This document shows, in pieces, positions 42,514 through 51,885 of a stretch of 64,000 nt of DNA (positions within the stretch are counted from its first letter, which is position 1; every line of letters begins with the position of its first letter). The notes under the pieces are model-generated. The model did not search any database, had not been told where the DNA came from, and saw nothing but the letters and a program-made list of their open reading frames with translations. Source of the DNA: an uncultured Clostridia bacterium (GTDB lineage Bacteria > Bacillota > Clostridia > Oscillospirales > Acutalibacteraceae); the NCBI GenBank assembly GCA_947632335.1, contig CANROX010000002.1:1-64000 (forward strand). The letters run 5' to 3'. The translations under genes and the position numbers were made by a program.

Positions 42514-43608
42514 ATGAAGAAAAAATTCGTGGGGAAGTCTTTGGCAATAGTACTTGCCCTTTTTGTTATAGCAACTTCGGTAATAACTGCATTTGCAGAT
42601 ACCGACCACCAATATTCTATTGATGAACTAAAGCTATCCGTTAAACTGCCAACATATATGGATGTAGTTACAAGAAATCTTTCAACCAATGATGAGGTGT
42701 ATAAACGCCACAGTAAAAGCGTTCTGAACTTTCAGGAGTACGGAATTTATTTGCAGGCATTTTCCCAGGACGGCAAGCAGATATTGACAATCACTATGGA
42801 CCAGGATGAAAACAGCAAGACGGTTGACAATTACAACACCCTTGATGACAGTCAGCTTGCCTCTATTAAGGAAAAGTTTTCTCAGGCGGAAAACTGCCAA
42901 AGCTGTTCTATGGATACATATAATGACATAATTTATTTTGATTCAATTATCAATACCCCAAGCGACGGCAACACCCTGTATGTTACAAAGGCGGATACCC
43001 TTGTAAACGGTATGTATATTCACTATACCCTCCAGTCCAACGACGGGGAAATTGATGAGGCCGACAAGGAATTTATGACAACGGTACTTAAAAATGTAAG
43101 GTATGAGTTGGAGTCAAAAAGTATTTTTGACAGAGATATTATGACCTTCATCTGGATTATAGGTACAGTACTGGTTGTGATTATAATTTCAATAATTATC
43201 TATAATATAATAAGGAAGAAAAAGCGTCAGAGCAGGCTTGATATTATTGACGACCGTATGTATAGAAATGACAGAAAGGACCGTCAGCAGGCTGAAAACG
43301 CAAGGAAAAACAGGAATACCGCTACAGGTGCAGAAAGACCCGACGCATTTTTTGACGGAGTTGACGGAATAGCCTCGTCGGAAGATATTGATGAAATCGA
43401 AAAGGCTTTGATTAACGAGGCTCATCAGCAGGTAAGCGAATATGCTGATAAATATTCCACCCAGGACGCCTATGACGAAACTGAGGAATACGGCAAAGAA
43501 AAAGCGGAATACTCCGAATTTTTAGGGGAGGACAGAAATTCTGTCCGAGAGAGAAGAAAGAAGAGGGTTTCTGACAGGAAGAACTCAAGGAGAGGAAGAA
43601 AATTTTAA
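42514..43608 (+). CDS. Single-pass exported membrane protein
   Basis: A 364-residue protein with a cleavable signal peptide (about 1-30, ending FADTD), an extracellular domain of about 180 residues resembling the conserved 'stress/outside' domains of Clostridia with no family I can name, one TM segment (about 213-238), and a highly charged cytoplasmic tail of 125 residues (Arg/Lys/Glu/Asp-rich). GAAGG precedes the ATG at 42514. It lies 18 bases before pyrC and may share its transcript, though no link to pyrimidine synthesis is apparent. Confidence 0.7.
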   Translation: MKKKFVGKSLAIVLALFVIATSVITAFADTDHQYSIDELKLSVKLPTYMDVVTRNLSTNDEVYKRHSKSVLNFQEYGIYLQAFSQDGKQILTITMDQDENSKTVDNYNTLDDSQLASIKEKFSQAENCQSCSMDTYNDIIYFDSIINTPSDGNTLYVTKADTLVNGMYIHYTLQSNDGEIDEADKEFMTTVLKNVRYELESKSIFDRDIMTFIWIIGTVLVVIIISIIIYNIIRKKKRQSRLDIIDDRMYRNDRKDRQQAENARKNRNTATGAERPDAFFDGVDGIASSEDIDEIEKALINEAHQQVSEYADKYSTQDAYDETEEYGKEKAEYSEFLGEDRNSVRERRKKRVSDRKNSRRGRKF

Positions 43609-43626
43609 AATTTAATATATTTAAGG

Positions 43627-44910
43627 GTGATTGTTATTAATTCCAAATTGATTATCAGAAATGTTCGGGTAATTTCCCCGGAGAACAACAGGGACGAGAT
43701 TGCGGACATATATGTGAAAAACGGCAAATTTTCCGAGGCATTTAAGAAAGACGAGGTTACAAAAGTTATTGACGGTACAGACCTTGTTGCCTTTCCCGGA
43801 CTTGTAGATTTACATGTTCATCTCCGTGACCCGGGTCAGACAGAAAAAGAGGATATTATTACAGGAACAAATGCAGCGGCATCAGGCGGAGTAACCAGTC
43901 TGCTCTGTATGCCAAACACCGACCCGACCGTTGATAATGCAGGCGTCATCAGCTATATTAAAGAAAAATCCAGTGACTGTAAAGCCAGGGTATATATTGC
44001 GGCGTCAATTACAAAGGGACTAAAGGGCAAGGAGGCAACAGACCTTGTGACCCTCAGAAAGGCAGGAGCAATCGGACTTTCCGACGACGGCAGGCCGGTG
44101 CTTGACCCGGAAATTATGGCAAATGCTATGAAAACAGCCCCAACCCTTGGTATGACGGTGGTGGCCCACTGCGAGGATTTAAGCCTTGCAGAGGGAGGAA
44201 AAATTAATCAGGGCAAAATGTCGGAAAAACTGGGCGTTAAGGGTATTCCAAACGCTGCCGAGGACAACGGTACAAAAAGGGAAATTCTTATTGCGGAACA
44301 GAATAATGTGCCTGTCCACATTTGTCATGTAAGTACAAAGACTTCTGTAGAAATGATTAGACAGGCAAAGACAAGGGGAGTAAAGGTGACGGCGGAAACT
44401 GCACCCCATTACTTTACACTTACAGAGGATATTCTTGAAAAAAGGGACGCAGATTACAGAATGAATCCTCCCCTTAGAACAGAGGAGGACAGACTGGCAG
44501 TCCTTGAAGGCCTTGCAGACGGCACCTTGGACTGTATTGCAACGGACCATGCACCTCACACAGAGGAAGATAAAAAGGATTTTGTAAATGCTCCCAACGG
44601 CTCAATCGGAATGGAAACTTCACTTGCCGTAACCCTTACGATGCTTTATCATAGGGGAAACTTTTCCCTTACAGATATTGCAAGGCTTATGAGTCTTAAC
44701 CCTGCAAATATTTTAAAAATTAACGCAGGGGCAATTAAGGTAGGTGCAGATGCAGATATTGCCCTTGTAGATATTAACAGGGAATGGACAGTGGACAGGG
44801 ATAAGCTCCACGGTAAAAGCAAAAATACACCTTTTAAGGGTATGAGCCTTAAAGGCAAGGTTGTAAAAACCTTTTTGGGAGGCAGGCTTGTCTTTGAGGA
44901 CAGTGAATAA
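43627..44910 (+). CDS. pyrC: Dihydroorotase
   Basis: A 427-residue amidohydrolase that closes carbamoyl-aspartate to dihydroorotate in pyrimidine synthesis. The metal-binding DLHVHLRDPGQTEKEDI, SDDGRPV, VVAHCEDLSL, HICHVST and CIATDHAPHT motifs are complete. The start is uncertain: the GTG at 43627 gives the normal N-terminal strand but has no proper ribosome-binding site, and AAGGGTG overlaps it. It begins a pyrC-pyrE-pyrF set; pyrB, pyrK and pyrD are elsewhere. Confidence 0.94.
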   Translation: MIVINSKLIIRNVRVISPENNRDEIADIYVKNGKFSEAFKKDEVTKVIDGTDLVAFPGLVDLHVHLRDPGQTEKEDIITGTNAAASGGVTSLLCMPNTDPTVDNAGVISYIKEKSSDCKARVYIAASITKGLKGKEATDLVTLRKAGAIGLSDDGRPVLDPEIMANAMKTAPTLGMTVVAHCEDLSLAEGGKINQGKMSEKLGVKGIPNAAEDNGTKREILIAEQNNVPVHICHVSTKTSVEMIRQAKTRGVKVTAETAPHYFTLTEDILEKRDADYRMNPPLRTEEDRLAVLEGLADGTLDCIATDHAPHTEEDKKDFVNAPNGSIGMETSLAVTLTMLYHRGNFSLTDIARLMSLNPANILKINAGAIKVGADADIALVDINREWTVDRDKLHGKSKNTPFKGMSLKGKVVKTFLGGRLVFEDSE

Positions 44911-44936
44911 TAATATGCGGAAAAAAGGAGAAAAAT

Positions 44937-45605
44937 ATGGGTAACAGGGAACTAAGCTACAAAGAGGAATTTATTAAATTTATGGTAGAGGGGGGTATTC
45001 TCCGCTTTGGAGAGTTTACCTTGAAAAGCGGAAGAATTTCGCCCTATTTTATAAATACAGGCAACTATAAAACCGGCTCCCAAATAAGCAAGCTGGGAGA
45101 GTTTTACGCCGAATGTATTATGGATAACGGTATAAAAGGAGATGCTGTGTTTGGCCCTGCCTATAAGGGTATTCCCCTTGCAATAGCCACAAGCACCACC
45201 CTCTATACCAAATTCGGTGTGGATATTAACTACTGCTTTGACAGAAAGGAAGTTAAGGACCACGGCGAGGGCGGTATGATTATAGGCTATCAGTTTGGTT
45301 CGGAGGACACCCTTATATTTGTGGATGATGTTATTACTTCCGGAAAAGCCCTTAGGGAATCAATGGAAAAAATTAAGGGTATTTGCAGCGCCAAGGTTAA
45401 GGATATGGTTATATCCGTGGACCGAATGGAAATCGGCAAGGGCGGCGAAAAGTCTGCCGTACAGGAGGTTGAAGAGGAGTTTGGAATAAAGGTACACTCA
45501 GTTGTAACAATGGACGACATTATCTCTGCCATTGAAAAGGGTGTTGTTGAGGGAAGAGAACACCTGGGGGCTATGAAAGAATACAGAGAAAAATATGGTG
45601 TTTAA
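44937..45605 (+). CDS. pyrE: Orotate phosphoribosyltransferase
   Basis: A 222-residue type I PRTase that joins orotate and PRPP to give OMP. LKSGRISPYFINTG, the catalytic-loop region FDRKEVKDHGEGG and the PRPP-binding FVDDVITSGKAL are present. AAGGAG is 6 bases before the ATG. It lies 26 bases after pyrC and 15 before pyrF. Confidence 0.96.
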   Translation: MGNRELSYKEEFIKFMVEGGILRFGEFTLKSGRISPYFINTGNYKTGSQISKLGEFYAECIMDNGIKGDAVFGPAYKGIPLAIATSTTLYTKFGVDINYCFDRKEVKDHGEGGMIIGYQFGSEDTLIFVDDVITSGKALRESMEKIKGICSAKVKDMVISVDRMEIGKGGEKSAVQEVEEEFGIKVHSVVTMDDIISAIEKGVVEGREHLGAMKEYREKYGV

Positions 45606-45620
45606 TAAAGGAGAATAAAT

Positions 45621-46556
45621 ATGTCATTTGATAGATTAATTGAAAAAATTGTAGAAAAGCAAAATCCTACCGTTGCAGGTCTTGACCCCAAAATGGCATA
45701 CATTCCTGCATATATTAAGGAGGACTCTTTCTCAAAGTACGGTAAAACCTTAGAGGGTGCCTCAGACGCAATCCTCACATACAACAAGGGTCTTATTGAC
45801 AGGCTGTATGACATTGTTCCTGCAATAAAACCCCAGGCTGCCTACTATGAAATGTACGGCTGGCAGGGCGTAAGGGTTTTGGCGGAAACAATTTCATACG
45901 CCCAGAGCAAGGGTATGTTTGTTATTACAGACGGCAAGAGAAACGATATTGGCACAACAATGGAGGCATATGCTACTGCACATTTGGGCGAAACAGATAT
46001 TGACGGAGAAATTAAGGAGCCATTCGGTTCTGACGCCCTAACAGTAAACGGATATTTGGGTACAGACGGCATTAAACCTCTTTTTAGTGTGTGTAAAGAT
46101 AAAGACAAGGGTATATTCGTACTGGTGAAAACCTCAAACCCCTCCTCGGGAGAACTCCAGAATTTAGAGCTTGAGGGCGGTCAAACAGTATATCAGAAAA
46201 TGGGTACAATGTGCGAAGAATGGGGAGAGGAAATTCCCGGAAAGTACGGCTACAGCGGTGTAGGCGCCGTTGTGGGTGCAACATATCCCGAAATGCTTAC
46301 AGAGCTTAGACATTCCCTTTCTAAAACCTTTTTCCTTGTGCCGGGATATGGCGCCCAGGGAGGCGGTGCCAATGATTGCCGGGGCGCATTTGACCAAAAC
46401 GGCATAGGCGCAGTAGTAAACTCCTCAAGGGGAATTATGTGCGCATGGCAGAAAGAGAAAGGCCTTGACCAAAGGGATTATGCAGAGGCTGCAAGGAGAG
46501 AGGCTATTAGAATGAGAGATGATTTAAGGTCGGTTATAGGTGAAATGCACCTTTGA
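45621..46556 (+). CDS. pyrF: Orotidine 5'-phosphate decarboxylase (type 2)
   Basis: A 311-residue enzyme that makes UMP from OMP. The length and VAGLDPKMAY, KPQAAYYEMYG, FVITDGKRNDIGTT (catalytic Lys-Asp), and VPGYGAQGG motifs fit the longer type 2 subfamily. AGGAG precedes the ATG. Last of the three pyr genes. Confidence 0.96.
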   Translation: MSFDRLIEKIVEKQNPTVAGLDPKMAYIPAYIKEDSFSKYGKTLEGASDAILTYNKGLIDRLYDIVPAIKPQAAYYEMYGWQGVRVLAETISYAQSKGMFVITDGKRNDIGTTMEAYATAHLGETDIDGEIKEPFGSDALTVNGYLGTDGIKPLFSVCKDKDKGIFVLVKTSNPSSGELQNLELEGGQTVYQKMGTMCEEWGEEIPGKYGYSGVGAVVGATYPEMLTELRHSLSKTFFLVPGYGAQGGGANDCRGAFDQNGIGAVVNSSRGIMCAWQKEKGLDQRDYAEAARREAIRMRDDLRSVIGEMHL

Positions 46557-46584
46557 TAACTAATATAAGTTAGCTTTTTCCGTA

Positions 46585-46613
46585 TTGACTTTAATTTATT
46601 AAAGTACTATAAT
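46585..46613 (+). promoter_or_regulatory. Promoter of serC-serA
   Basis: TTGACT (46585-46590), 17-base spacer, TATAAT (46608-46613). Confidence 0.7.
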
Positions 46614-46663
46614 TTATGTATATAGCCTTAAAGGCACAGATTTATGATAAGGAGATAATAAAA

Positions 46664-47749
46664 ATGTCCAGAGTATATAACTTTTCAGCAGGCCCGTCAA
46701 TGCTGCCTGAATCAGTATTAAAGAAAGCAGCAGCAGAAATGCTGGATTATCAGGGATGCGGACAGTCTGTAATGGAAATGTCCCACAGGAGCAAGCAGTT
46801 TGATAATATTATTAAGGACTGCGAAAAATTAATGAGAGAGGTTATGAACATTCCCGACAATTATAAGGTTCTTTTCCTTCAGGGCGGATGTTCTTCACAG
46901 TTTACAATGGTTCCCATGAACCTTATGACAAAGAACGGCAAGGCTGACTATGTGATTACAGGTCAGTGGGCAAAGAAAGCCTATAAGGAAGCTGCAAGAT
47001 ACGGAGAAGTTAATGTTGTTGCGTCCTCCGAGGATAAGACTTTTTCCTATATACCAAAGCTGAACAAGGAAACTTTTTCTAAGGACGCAGACTATTTCTA
47101 TATCTGTATGAACAACACAATCTACGGTACAGTTTATCATGAACTTCCCGATACAGGAGATGTTCCCCTTGTTGCGGATATTTCCTCATGTATTATGAGC
47201 GAGCCTATTGATGTAAGCAAGTTTGGCTGTCTTATTGCAGGGGCTCAGAAGAACCTTGCACCTGCCGGCCTTACAATAGTTATTATTCGTGAGGACCTTA
47301 TCGGCAACGCCATGGATATTACCCCAACAATGTTTAACTATAAGACACATTCAGAGGCAGGCTCAATGTTTAACACACCTCCCTGCTACACAATTTATAT
47401 TGCAAAGCTGGTTCTTGAATGGATTAAGAACGACATTGGCGGTCTTGAAAAAATGAAGGAGTTAAACGAAAAGAAAGCAAAGCTCCTTTACGATTTCCTT
47501 GACAGTTCAAAGATGTTTAAGGGTACGGTTGTTCCTGAGGACAGAAGTCTTATGAATGTTCCTTTTGTAACAGGCGACAAGGACCTTGACGCTAAGTTTG
47601 TTTCCGCCGCTACAGAGGCAGGCTTTGTAAACATTAAGGGTCACCGTACAGTAGGCGGTATGAGAGCCTCTATTTACAACGCAATGCCATATGAGGGTGT
47701 TGAGGCGCTTGTTAAGTTTATGAAGAAGTTTGAAGAAGAAAACGCTTGA
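46664..47749 (+). CDS. serC: Phosphoserine aminotransferase
   Basis: A 361-residue PLP enzyme that turns 3-phosphohydroxypyruvate into phosphoserine. VYNFSAGPSMLP, GCGQSVMEMSHRSKQF, LFLQGGCSSQF and the PLP lysine in LIAGAQKNLAPAG (near 195) are all present, as is the GHRTVGGMRASIYNA end. AGGAG precedes the ATG at 46664. It lies 34 bp before serA. Confidence 0.97.
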   Translation: MSRVYNFSAGPSMLPESVLKKAAAEMLDYQGCGQSVMEMSHRSKQFDNIIKDCEKLMREVMNIPDNYKVLFLQGGCSSQFTMVPMNLMTKNGKADYVITGQWAKKAYKEAARYGEVNVVASSEDKTFSYIPKLNKETFSKDADYFYICMNNTIYGTVYHELPDTGDVPLVADISSCIMSEPIDVSKFGCLIAGAQKNLAPAGLTIVIIREDLIGNAMDITPTMFNYKTHSEAGSMFNTPPCYTIYIAKLVLEWIKNDIGGLEKMKELNEKKAKLLYDFLDSSKMFKGTVVPEDRSLMNVPFVTGDKDLDAKFVSAATEAGFVNIKGHRTVGGMRASIYNAMPYEGVEALVKFMKKFEEENA

Positions 47750-47783
47750 TTTTTCAAGTTTACATATTAGGAGATAGATTACA

Positions 47784-48902
47784 ATGTATAATGTACTTAC
47801 TTTAAATAAAATCGCTAAGTGCGGTACAGACAGATTTGGGGCAGATTACAATGTATCCGATGATGTAAAAAACCCTGACGCTGTTCTGGTTCGTTCCGCA
47901 TCTATGCACGATATGGATATGCCGGAAAATCTGCTTGCAATCGGCAGAGCAGGAGCAGGCGTAAACAATATTCCTATTGCAGACTGCGCCTCAAAGGGTA
48001 TTGCTGTGTTTAATTCCCCGGGGGCAAATGCAAACGCCGTTAAGGAGCTTGTTATTGCAGGACTTTTTATGTCGTCAAGAAAGATTGTTGACGGTATTGC
48101 CTGGGCTAAAACCTTAAAGGGCAACGGCGACCAGGTAGGCAAAATGGTGGAAAAGGGAAAATCCAACTTTGCCGGTCCCGAAATTATGGGCAAGACCCTT
48201 GGCGTTATAGGACTTGGCGCTATCGGCATTAAGGTTGCAAATGCGGCGGCGTCTTTAGGTATGAAGGTTGTGGGCTGTGACCCGTTCCTCAGCGACGCAA
48301 ACAGGTCAAAACTCAACGACTGCAAGGTTGTTGAAACCAATGATGAGGTTTATGCTTTGGCTGACTATATTACAGTTCACGCACCCCTCAACGACAGTAC
48401 CCGCGGTATGATTAACAGTGAAACAATAGGTAAGATGAAAGACGGCGTACGCATTTTAAACTACAGCCGTGACGGTCTTGTGGTTTCGGCAGACATTCTT
48501 TCAGGTTTAAAGAGCGGTAAAATCAGTACATATGTAACCGACTTTGCTACAGATGATATTCTGGGCGAAGAGGGTGTTATTGCTCTGCCTCACCTGGGTG
48601 CCTCAACTCCCGAAAGCGAGGACAACTGCGCTGTTATGGCTGCTGATGAAATTAAAGATTATATTGAGAACGGCAATATTGTAAATTCTGTAAATCTGCC
48701 CTGCCTTTCCAAGGAGAGAACAGGCGGTATGAGAGTTTGCATTATTGCAAGGGCAGACGCTGACATTGACGCCTTAACAAAGGCCTGCGGAAGCAACGAC
48801 TATGTATCCGCAGTAAGAGGCGACTACAGCTATACTATTATTGACAACGCTGTATCATCAGATGTTAAATGCGACTGCATAATTCGGGTTAGAAGTCTGT
48901 AA
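47784..48902 (+). CDS. serA: D-3-phosphoglycerate dehydrogenase
   Basis: A 372-residue NAD-dependent enzyme for the first step of serine synthesis. NAD-binding GVIGLGAIGIKVANAAASLG (near 140), the catalytic Arg/Glu/His set (GRAGAGVNNI, DFATDDILG, LPHLGASTPESEDNC) are visible. It is the short form with only a partial C-terminal ACT-like region (GMRVCIIARADADIDAL), so feedback by serine may be weak. Follows serC; GAGATAG before the ATG is a modest ribosome-binding site. Confidence 0.95.
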   Translation: MYNVLTLNKIAKCGTDRFGADYNVSDDVKNPDAVLVRSASMHDMDMPENLLAIGRAGAGVNNIPIADCASKGIAVFNSPGANANAVKELVIAGLFMSSRKIVDGIAWAKTLKGNGDQVGKMVEKGKSNFAGPEIMGKTLGVIGLGAIGIKVANAAASLGMKVVGCDPFLSDANRSKLNDCKVVETNDEVYALADYITVHAPLNDSTRGMINSETIGKMKDGVRILNYSRDGLVVSADILSGLKSGKISTYVTDFATDDILGEEGVIALPHLGASTPESEDNCAVMAADEIKDYIENGNIVNSVNLPCLSKERTGGMRVCIIARADADIDALTKACGSNDYVSAVRGDYSYTIIDNAVSSDVKCDCIIRVRSL

Positions 48903-48913
48903 ATATGTAATTG

Positions 48914-48950
48914 AAAGTCCCCTTGGCACAGCTTTTAGGGGACTTTAAAA
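48914..48950 (+). terminator. Terminator of serC-serA
   Basis: AAAGTCCCCT pairs with AGGGGACTTT, then a mixed A/T tract. Confidence 0.65.
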
Positions 48951-48980
48951 TATTATTAAAAATATTAAAAGGAGGGCAAT

Positions 48981-50114
48981 ATGAAAAAAATAATTTCAAT
49001 TGCACTGGCACTGATTTTACTGGTATCAGTAGGCACAGTGGCAGTGACAACTGCCAGTGCTGATACTACGGCAACAGTCAACGGCAAAAGTGCAAATTTA
49101 GGGGACAGGGTTACATTTGATTTGTATTTTAAGTGTGACCAAAAGCTGGAGGATTTCCAGGGTTACATTACCTATGATTCTTCAGTTCTTGAACTTGTGG
49201 GCTTTGATATGCCAAATGTTACTATTGGGGGAATGTATAACACAACCTACGCAGGGTTTGTTTACCATTCCGGTTCTTCATATAACCAACCCTATGACTT
49301 TACAACTGAAAAGCTGTTTTTACAGGCAACATTTACAGTTGTTAAGGCAGGCACAACCAGTATTGCGTCAGTTTGGGAGGATGGCCACGACATTAATTCC
49401 GTTCCTATTGTAAATGGAGAACAGGGAACGCTTACAGGCAGTGCAAGCGAAAGAATGGAAGTAACGGTTTCTATTCCTCCAAGCTCATCAGAGAAGCCTA
49501 ATCCCACAAACTCAAAACCAACAAATTCAAAGCCTACACTTACTCCCGACCCTACTTCGCCTACTGGAAGTCCGTCAGTTGTAAAGGTAAGCTCAGTTAC
49601 TCTTAACGCTAAAACCAAAACCTTGAATGTTGGAAAGTCCTTTACATTAAAGGCAAGCTGCAAACCTTCAAACGCCTCAAACAAGTCAGTTTCATGGTCA
49701 ACAACAAACAAGAGGATTGCAGTTGTAAACCGTTACGGCAAAGTTACTGCAAAATCCAAGGGTACTGCCTATGTAAAGGCTACAGCCAGGGACGGCAGCA
49801 AAAAGTATGCAAGATGTAAGATTACAGTTAAACAGCCTGTAACAAAGATTAAGCTTTCCGTTAATAAGAAGGTTATCAAGGTAAAGAAGAAATTTAAAAT
49901 TAAGGCTACAGTAAGCCCTGCAAAGGCCAATGTTAAGACGGTTAAGTGGACAGTAAACAAAAAGAAGATTGTTAAACTCTCAAAGACTAAGTCAGCTTCC
50001 GGCAAGAACATTAAGGTTACAGCAAAGAAGAGGGGTAAGGTCACCCTAAAGGCAACGGCCATGGACGGCAGTAAGAGAAGTGCCTCCTGTAAGATTACCG
50101 TTAAAAAGAAATAA
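48981..50114 (+). CDS. Secreted protein with a cohesin-like domain and two Ig-like domains
   Basis: A 377-residue exported protein: signal peptide (about 1-27), a cohesin/carbohydrate-binding-like domain (about 30-165; GDRVTFDLYFKCDQKLEDFQ, ITYDSSVLELVGFDMP, FLQATFTVVKAG), a Pro/Ser/Thr linker (about 170-200), then two BIG2-type domains (about 205-290 and 292-377). The mature protein is very basic at its C-terminal end. Cohesins usually bind dockerins in cellulosomes; no dockerin, anchor or cellulase is in the window. AAGGAGG precedes the ATG. The cohesin call rests on the beta-strand pattern only. Confidence 0.8.
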   Translation: MKKIISIALALILLVSVGTVAVTTASADTTATVNGKSANLGDRVTFDLYFKCDQKLEDFQGYITYDSSVLELVGFDMPNVTIGGMYNTTYAGFVYHSGSSYNQPYDFTTEKLFLQATFTVVKAGTTSIASVWEDGHDINSVPIVNGEQGTLTGSASERMEVTVSIPPSSSEKPNPTNSKPTNSKPTLTPDPTSPTGSPSVVKVSSVTLNAKTKTLNVGKSFTLKASCKPSNASNKSVSWSTTNKRIAVVNRYGKVTAKSKGTAYVKATARDGSKKYARCKITVKQPVTKIKLSVNKKVIKVKKKFKIKATVSPAKANVKTVKWTVNKKKIVKLSKTKSASGKNIKVTAKKRGKVTLKATAMDGSKRSASCKITVKKK

Positions 50115-50119
50115 AACTT

Positions 50120-50151
50120 TAAACCTCCACTGGTTTCAGTGGAGGTTTTCA
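50120..50151. terminator. Bidirectional terminator
   Basis: AAACCTCCACTG pairs with CAGTGGAGGTTT between the convergent cohesin-protein and spoVAC genes. Confidence 0.85.
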
Positions 50152-50607
50152 TTATAAGGGCTTAATGCCAAAGAGGGAAAGTATTTGCAGAATAAGTCCG
50201 CACAGAACGGAGGCGGAAATTCCGTAAACCAGAACGGGCCCTGCTATTACAAACATCTTTACTCCAAGTCCCAGTACCAGACCTTCACTTTTAAATTCTA
50301 TTGCAGGGGAAGCTATGGAGTTTGCAAAGCCTGTAATAGGTACAAGTGTTCCTGCACCGCCGTGTTTTGCAATATTGTCGTACCAACCGATAAAGGTTAA
50401 AAGTATTCCTAAAAATACCAGGGTTACGGAAACCATACTGCCGGCATTGTCCTTGTTCATTCCAAGATACTGATAAAGGTTTTGGAAACCCTGCCCTATG
50501 GCGCAAATCAGTCCTCCGATAAGGAACGCCATTAGGCAGTCTTTCCAAATGGGACTATCGTGGCTGTATTTCTGTACCAGCTTGTCATATTCTTTGTTTG
50601 AAATCAT
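50152..50607 (-). CDS. spoVAC: Stage V sporulation protein AC
   Basis: A 151-residue membrane protein with about four TM segments. SPIWKDCLMAFLIGGLICAIGQ and GAGTLVPITGFANSIASPAIEFKSEGLVLGLG are typical of SpoVAC, part of the channel that moves dipicolinic acid into and out of the spore. AGGTGAT precedes the ATG at 50607. SpoVAC is normally followed by spoVAD and spoVAE; here it stands alone, with an unrelated gene on each side. It is good evidence that the organism forms, or once formed, spores. Confidence 0.92.
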   Translation of the reverse strand: MISNKEYDKLVQKYSHDSPIWKDCLMAFLIGGLICAIGQGFQNLYQYLGMNKDNAGSMVSVTLVFLGILLTFIGWYDNIAKHGGAGTLVPITGFANSIASPAIEFKSEGLVLGLGVKMFVIAGPVLVYGISASVLCGLILQILSLFGIKPL

Positions 50608-50733
50608 ACTATCACCTATGTATATCATTTCCAGCAAAGCTGAATATATGAATTTTTAATTTACTATTTTCTTTGCAGAAGTTTTGTAGTATAATTAATG
50701 TGTATACATATGAAATATAGCAAGGGAATTAAT

Positions 50734-51852
50734 ATGCACTATTTAGATAACAGTGCCACAACGGCAGTCAGTAAGGATTCTGCCAAAAGGGCTTATGAAA
50801 TAATGACAACGGAATACGGAAACCCCAGTTCTCTCCATAGTATGGGTTACAAAGCGTCTAAAATTCTTGAACAGGCAAGAAAAACCGTTGCCCTTTCTAT
50901 GGGAGCAGAGGAAAAGGAGATTTTCTTTACCTCCGGCGGTACGGAGGGAAACAACCTTGCCGTCTTTGGAGCAGTTAACGCCCGAAAAAGGAGGGGGAAC
51001 AAAATCGTTACAACTGCCATTGAGCACCCCTCTGTGTTGGAAAGTATGAAAGAGCTGGAAAACAGGGGTTTTGAAGTTGTATATCTAAAGCCTGTTGACG
51101 GTTCTGTTTCCATAAGACAGTTTATGGAGGCGGTTGACGAAAGGACAATCCTTGTTTCCGTAATGGCTGTCAACAATGAAACAGGACTGGTACTTCCTAT
51201 AGACAAAATTCCTGCTGTTATAAAGAAGAAAAATTCCCCTGCCCTTTTCCACACGGATTTTGTTCAGGCATACGGAAAATTGCCCTGCAAGGTAAAGAAA
51301 ATAGGGTGCGACCTGCTTACGGTTTCCGCCCACAAGGTTCACGCTCCAAAGGGCGTGGGCGCACTTTATATTAAGAGGGGAACAAAAATTATTCCCAACA
51401 CCTACGGAGGTATGCAGGAGGGAAAAATCCGTCCCGGCACAGAGGCTCTTCCCCTTATTGGTGCTTTCGGGGTTTCTGTGGAGGATTTTTCTATTGAAAA
51501 AAACAGGGAATATGTGCAGGACCTTAAAAACTACTGTATGGAAAAAATCGGAAATATAGAGGGTCTTGATGTAAACAGCACAGACTTTCCCTATATAATA
51601 AATGTATCCACAAACTGTATAATGAGCCAGACTATGCTTTCCTTCTTGGCAGACAACTATGATGTGTGCATAAGCTCAGGTTCTGCCTGTCACAAGGGGG
51701 AACTGAGCCATGTGCTGTCTGCGTATGGATATGACAGCAGGCGGATAAACTCCGCCCTTAGGATAAGCCTTTCAAAATATAACACAAGGGAAGATATTGA
51801 CCAATTTATTTTGGGTATTAAAAAGGGTTTGGAGAAATTAGTAAGATTTTAA
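50734..51852 (+). CDS. Cysteine desulfurase
   Basis: A 372-residue PLP enzyme (NifS/IscS group) that takes sulfur from cysteine as a persulfide. YLDNSATTAVS, TSGGTEGNNLAVFG, the PLP lysine in SAHKVHAPKGVG (near 200) and the persulfide Cys in SSGSACHKGELS (near 318) are present. AAGGGA precedes the ATG at 50734. The thiI gene follows by 33 bp; this pairing is the usual one in Firmicutes, so its main sulfur acceptor is probably ThiI. Confidence 0.95.
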   Translation: MHYLDNSATTAVSKDSAKRAYEIMTTEYGNPSSLHSMGYKASKILEQARKTVALSMGAEEKEIFFTSGGTEGNNLAVFGAVNARKRRGNKIVTTAIEHPSVLESMKELENRGFEVVYLKPVDGSVSIRQFMEAVDERTILVSVMAVNNETGLVLPIDKIPAVIKKKNSPALFHTDFVQAYGKLPCKVKKIGCDLLTVSAHKVHAPKGVGALYIKRGTKIIPNTYGGMQEGKIRPGTEALPLIGAFGVSVEDFSIEKNREYVQDLKNYCMEKIGNIEGLDVNSTDFPYIINVSTNCIMSQTMLSFLADNYDVCISSGSACHKGELSHVLSAYGYDSRRINSALRISLSKYNTREDIDQFILGIKKGLEKLVRF

Positions 51853-51885
51853 AACAACACACATATAATAGAGAGTGATAAAATT

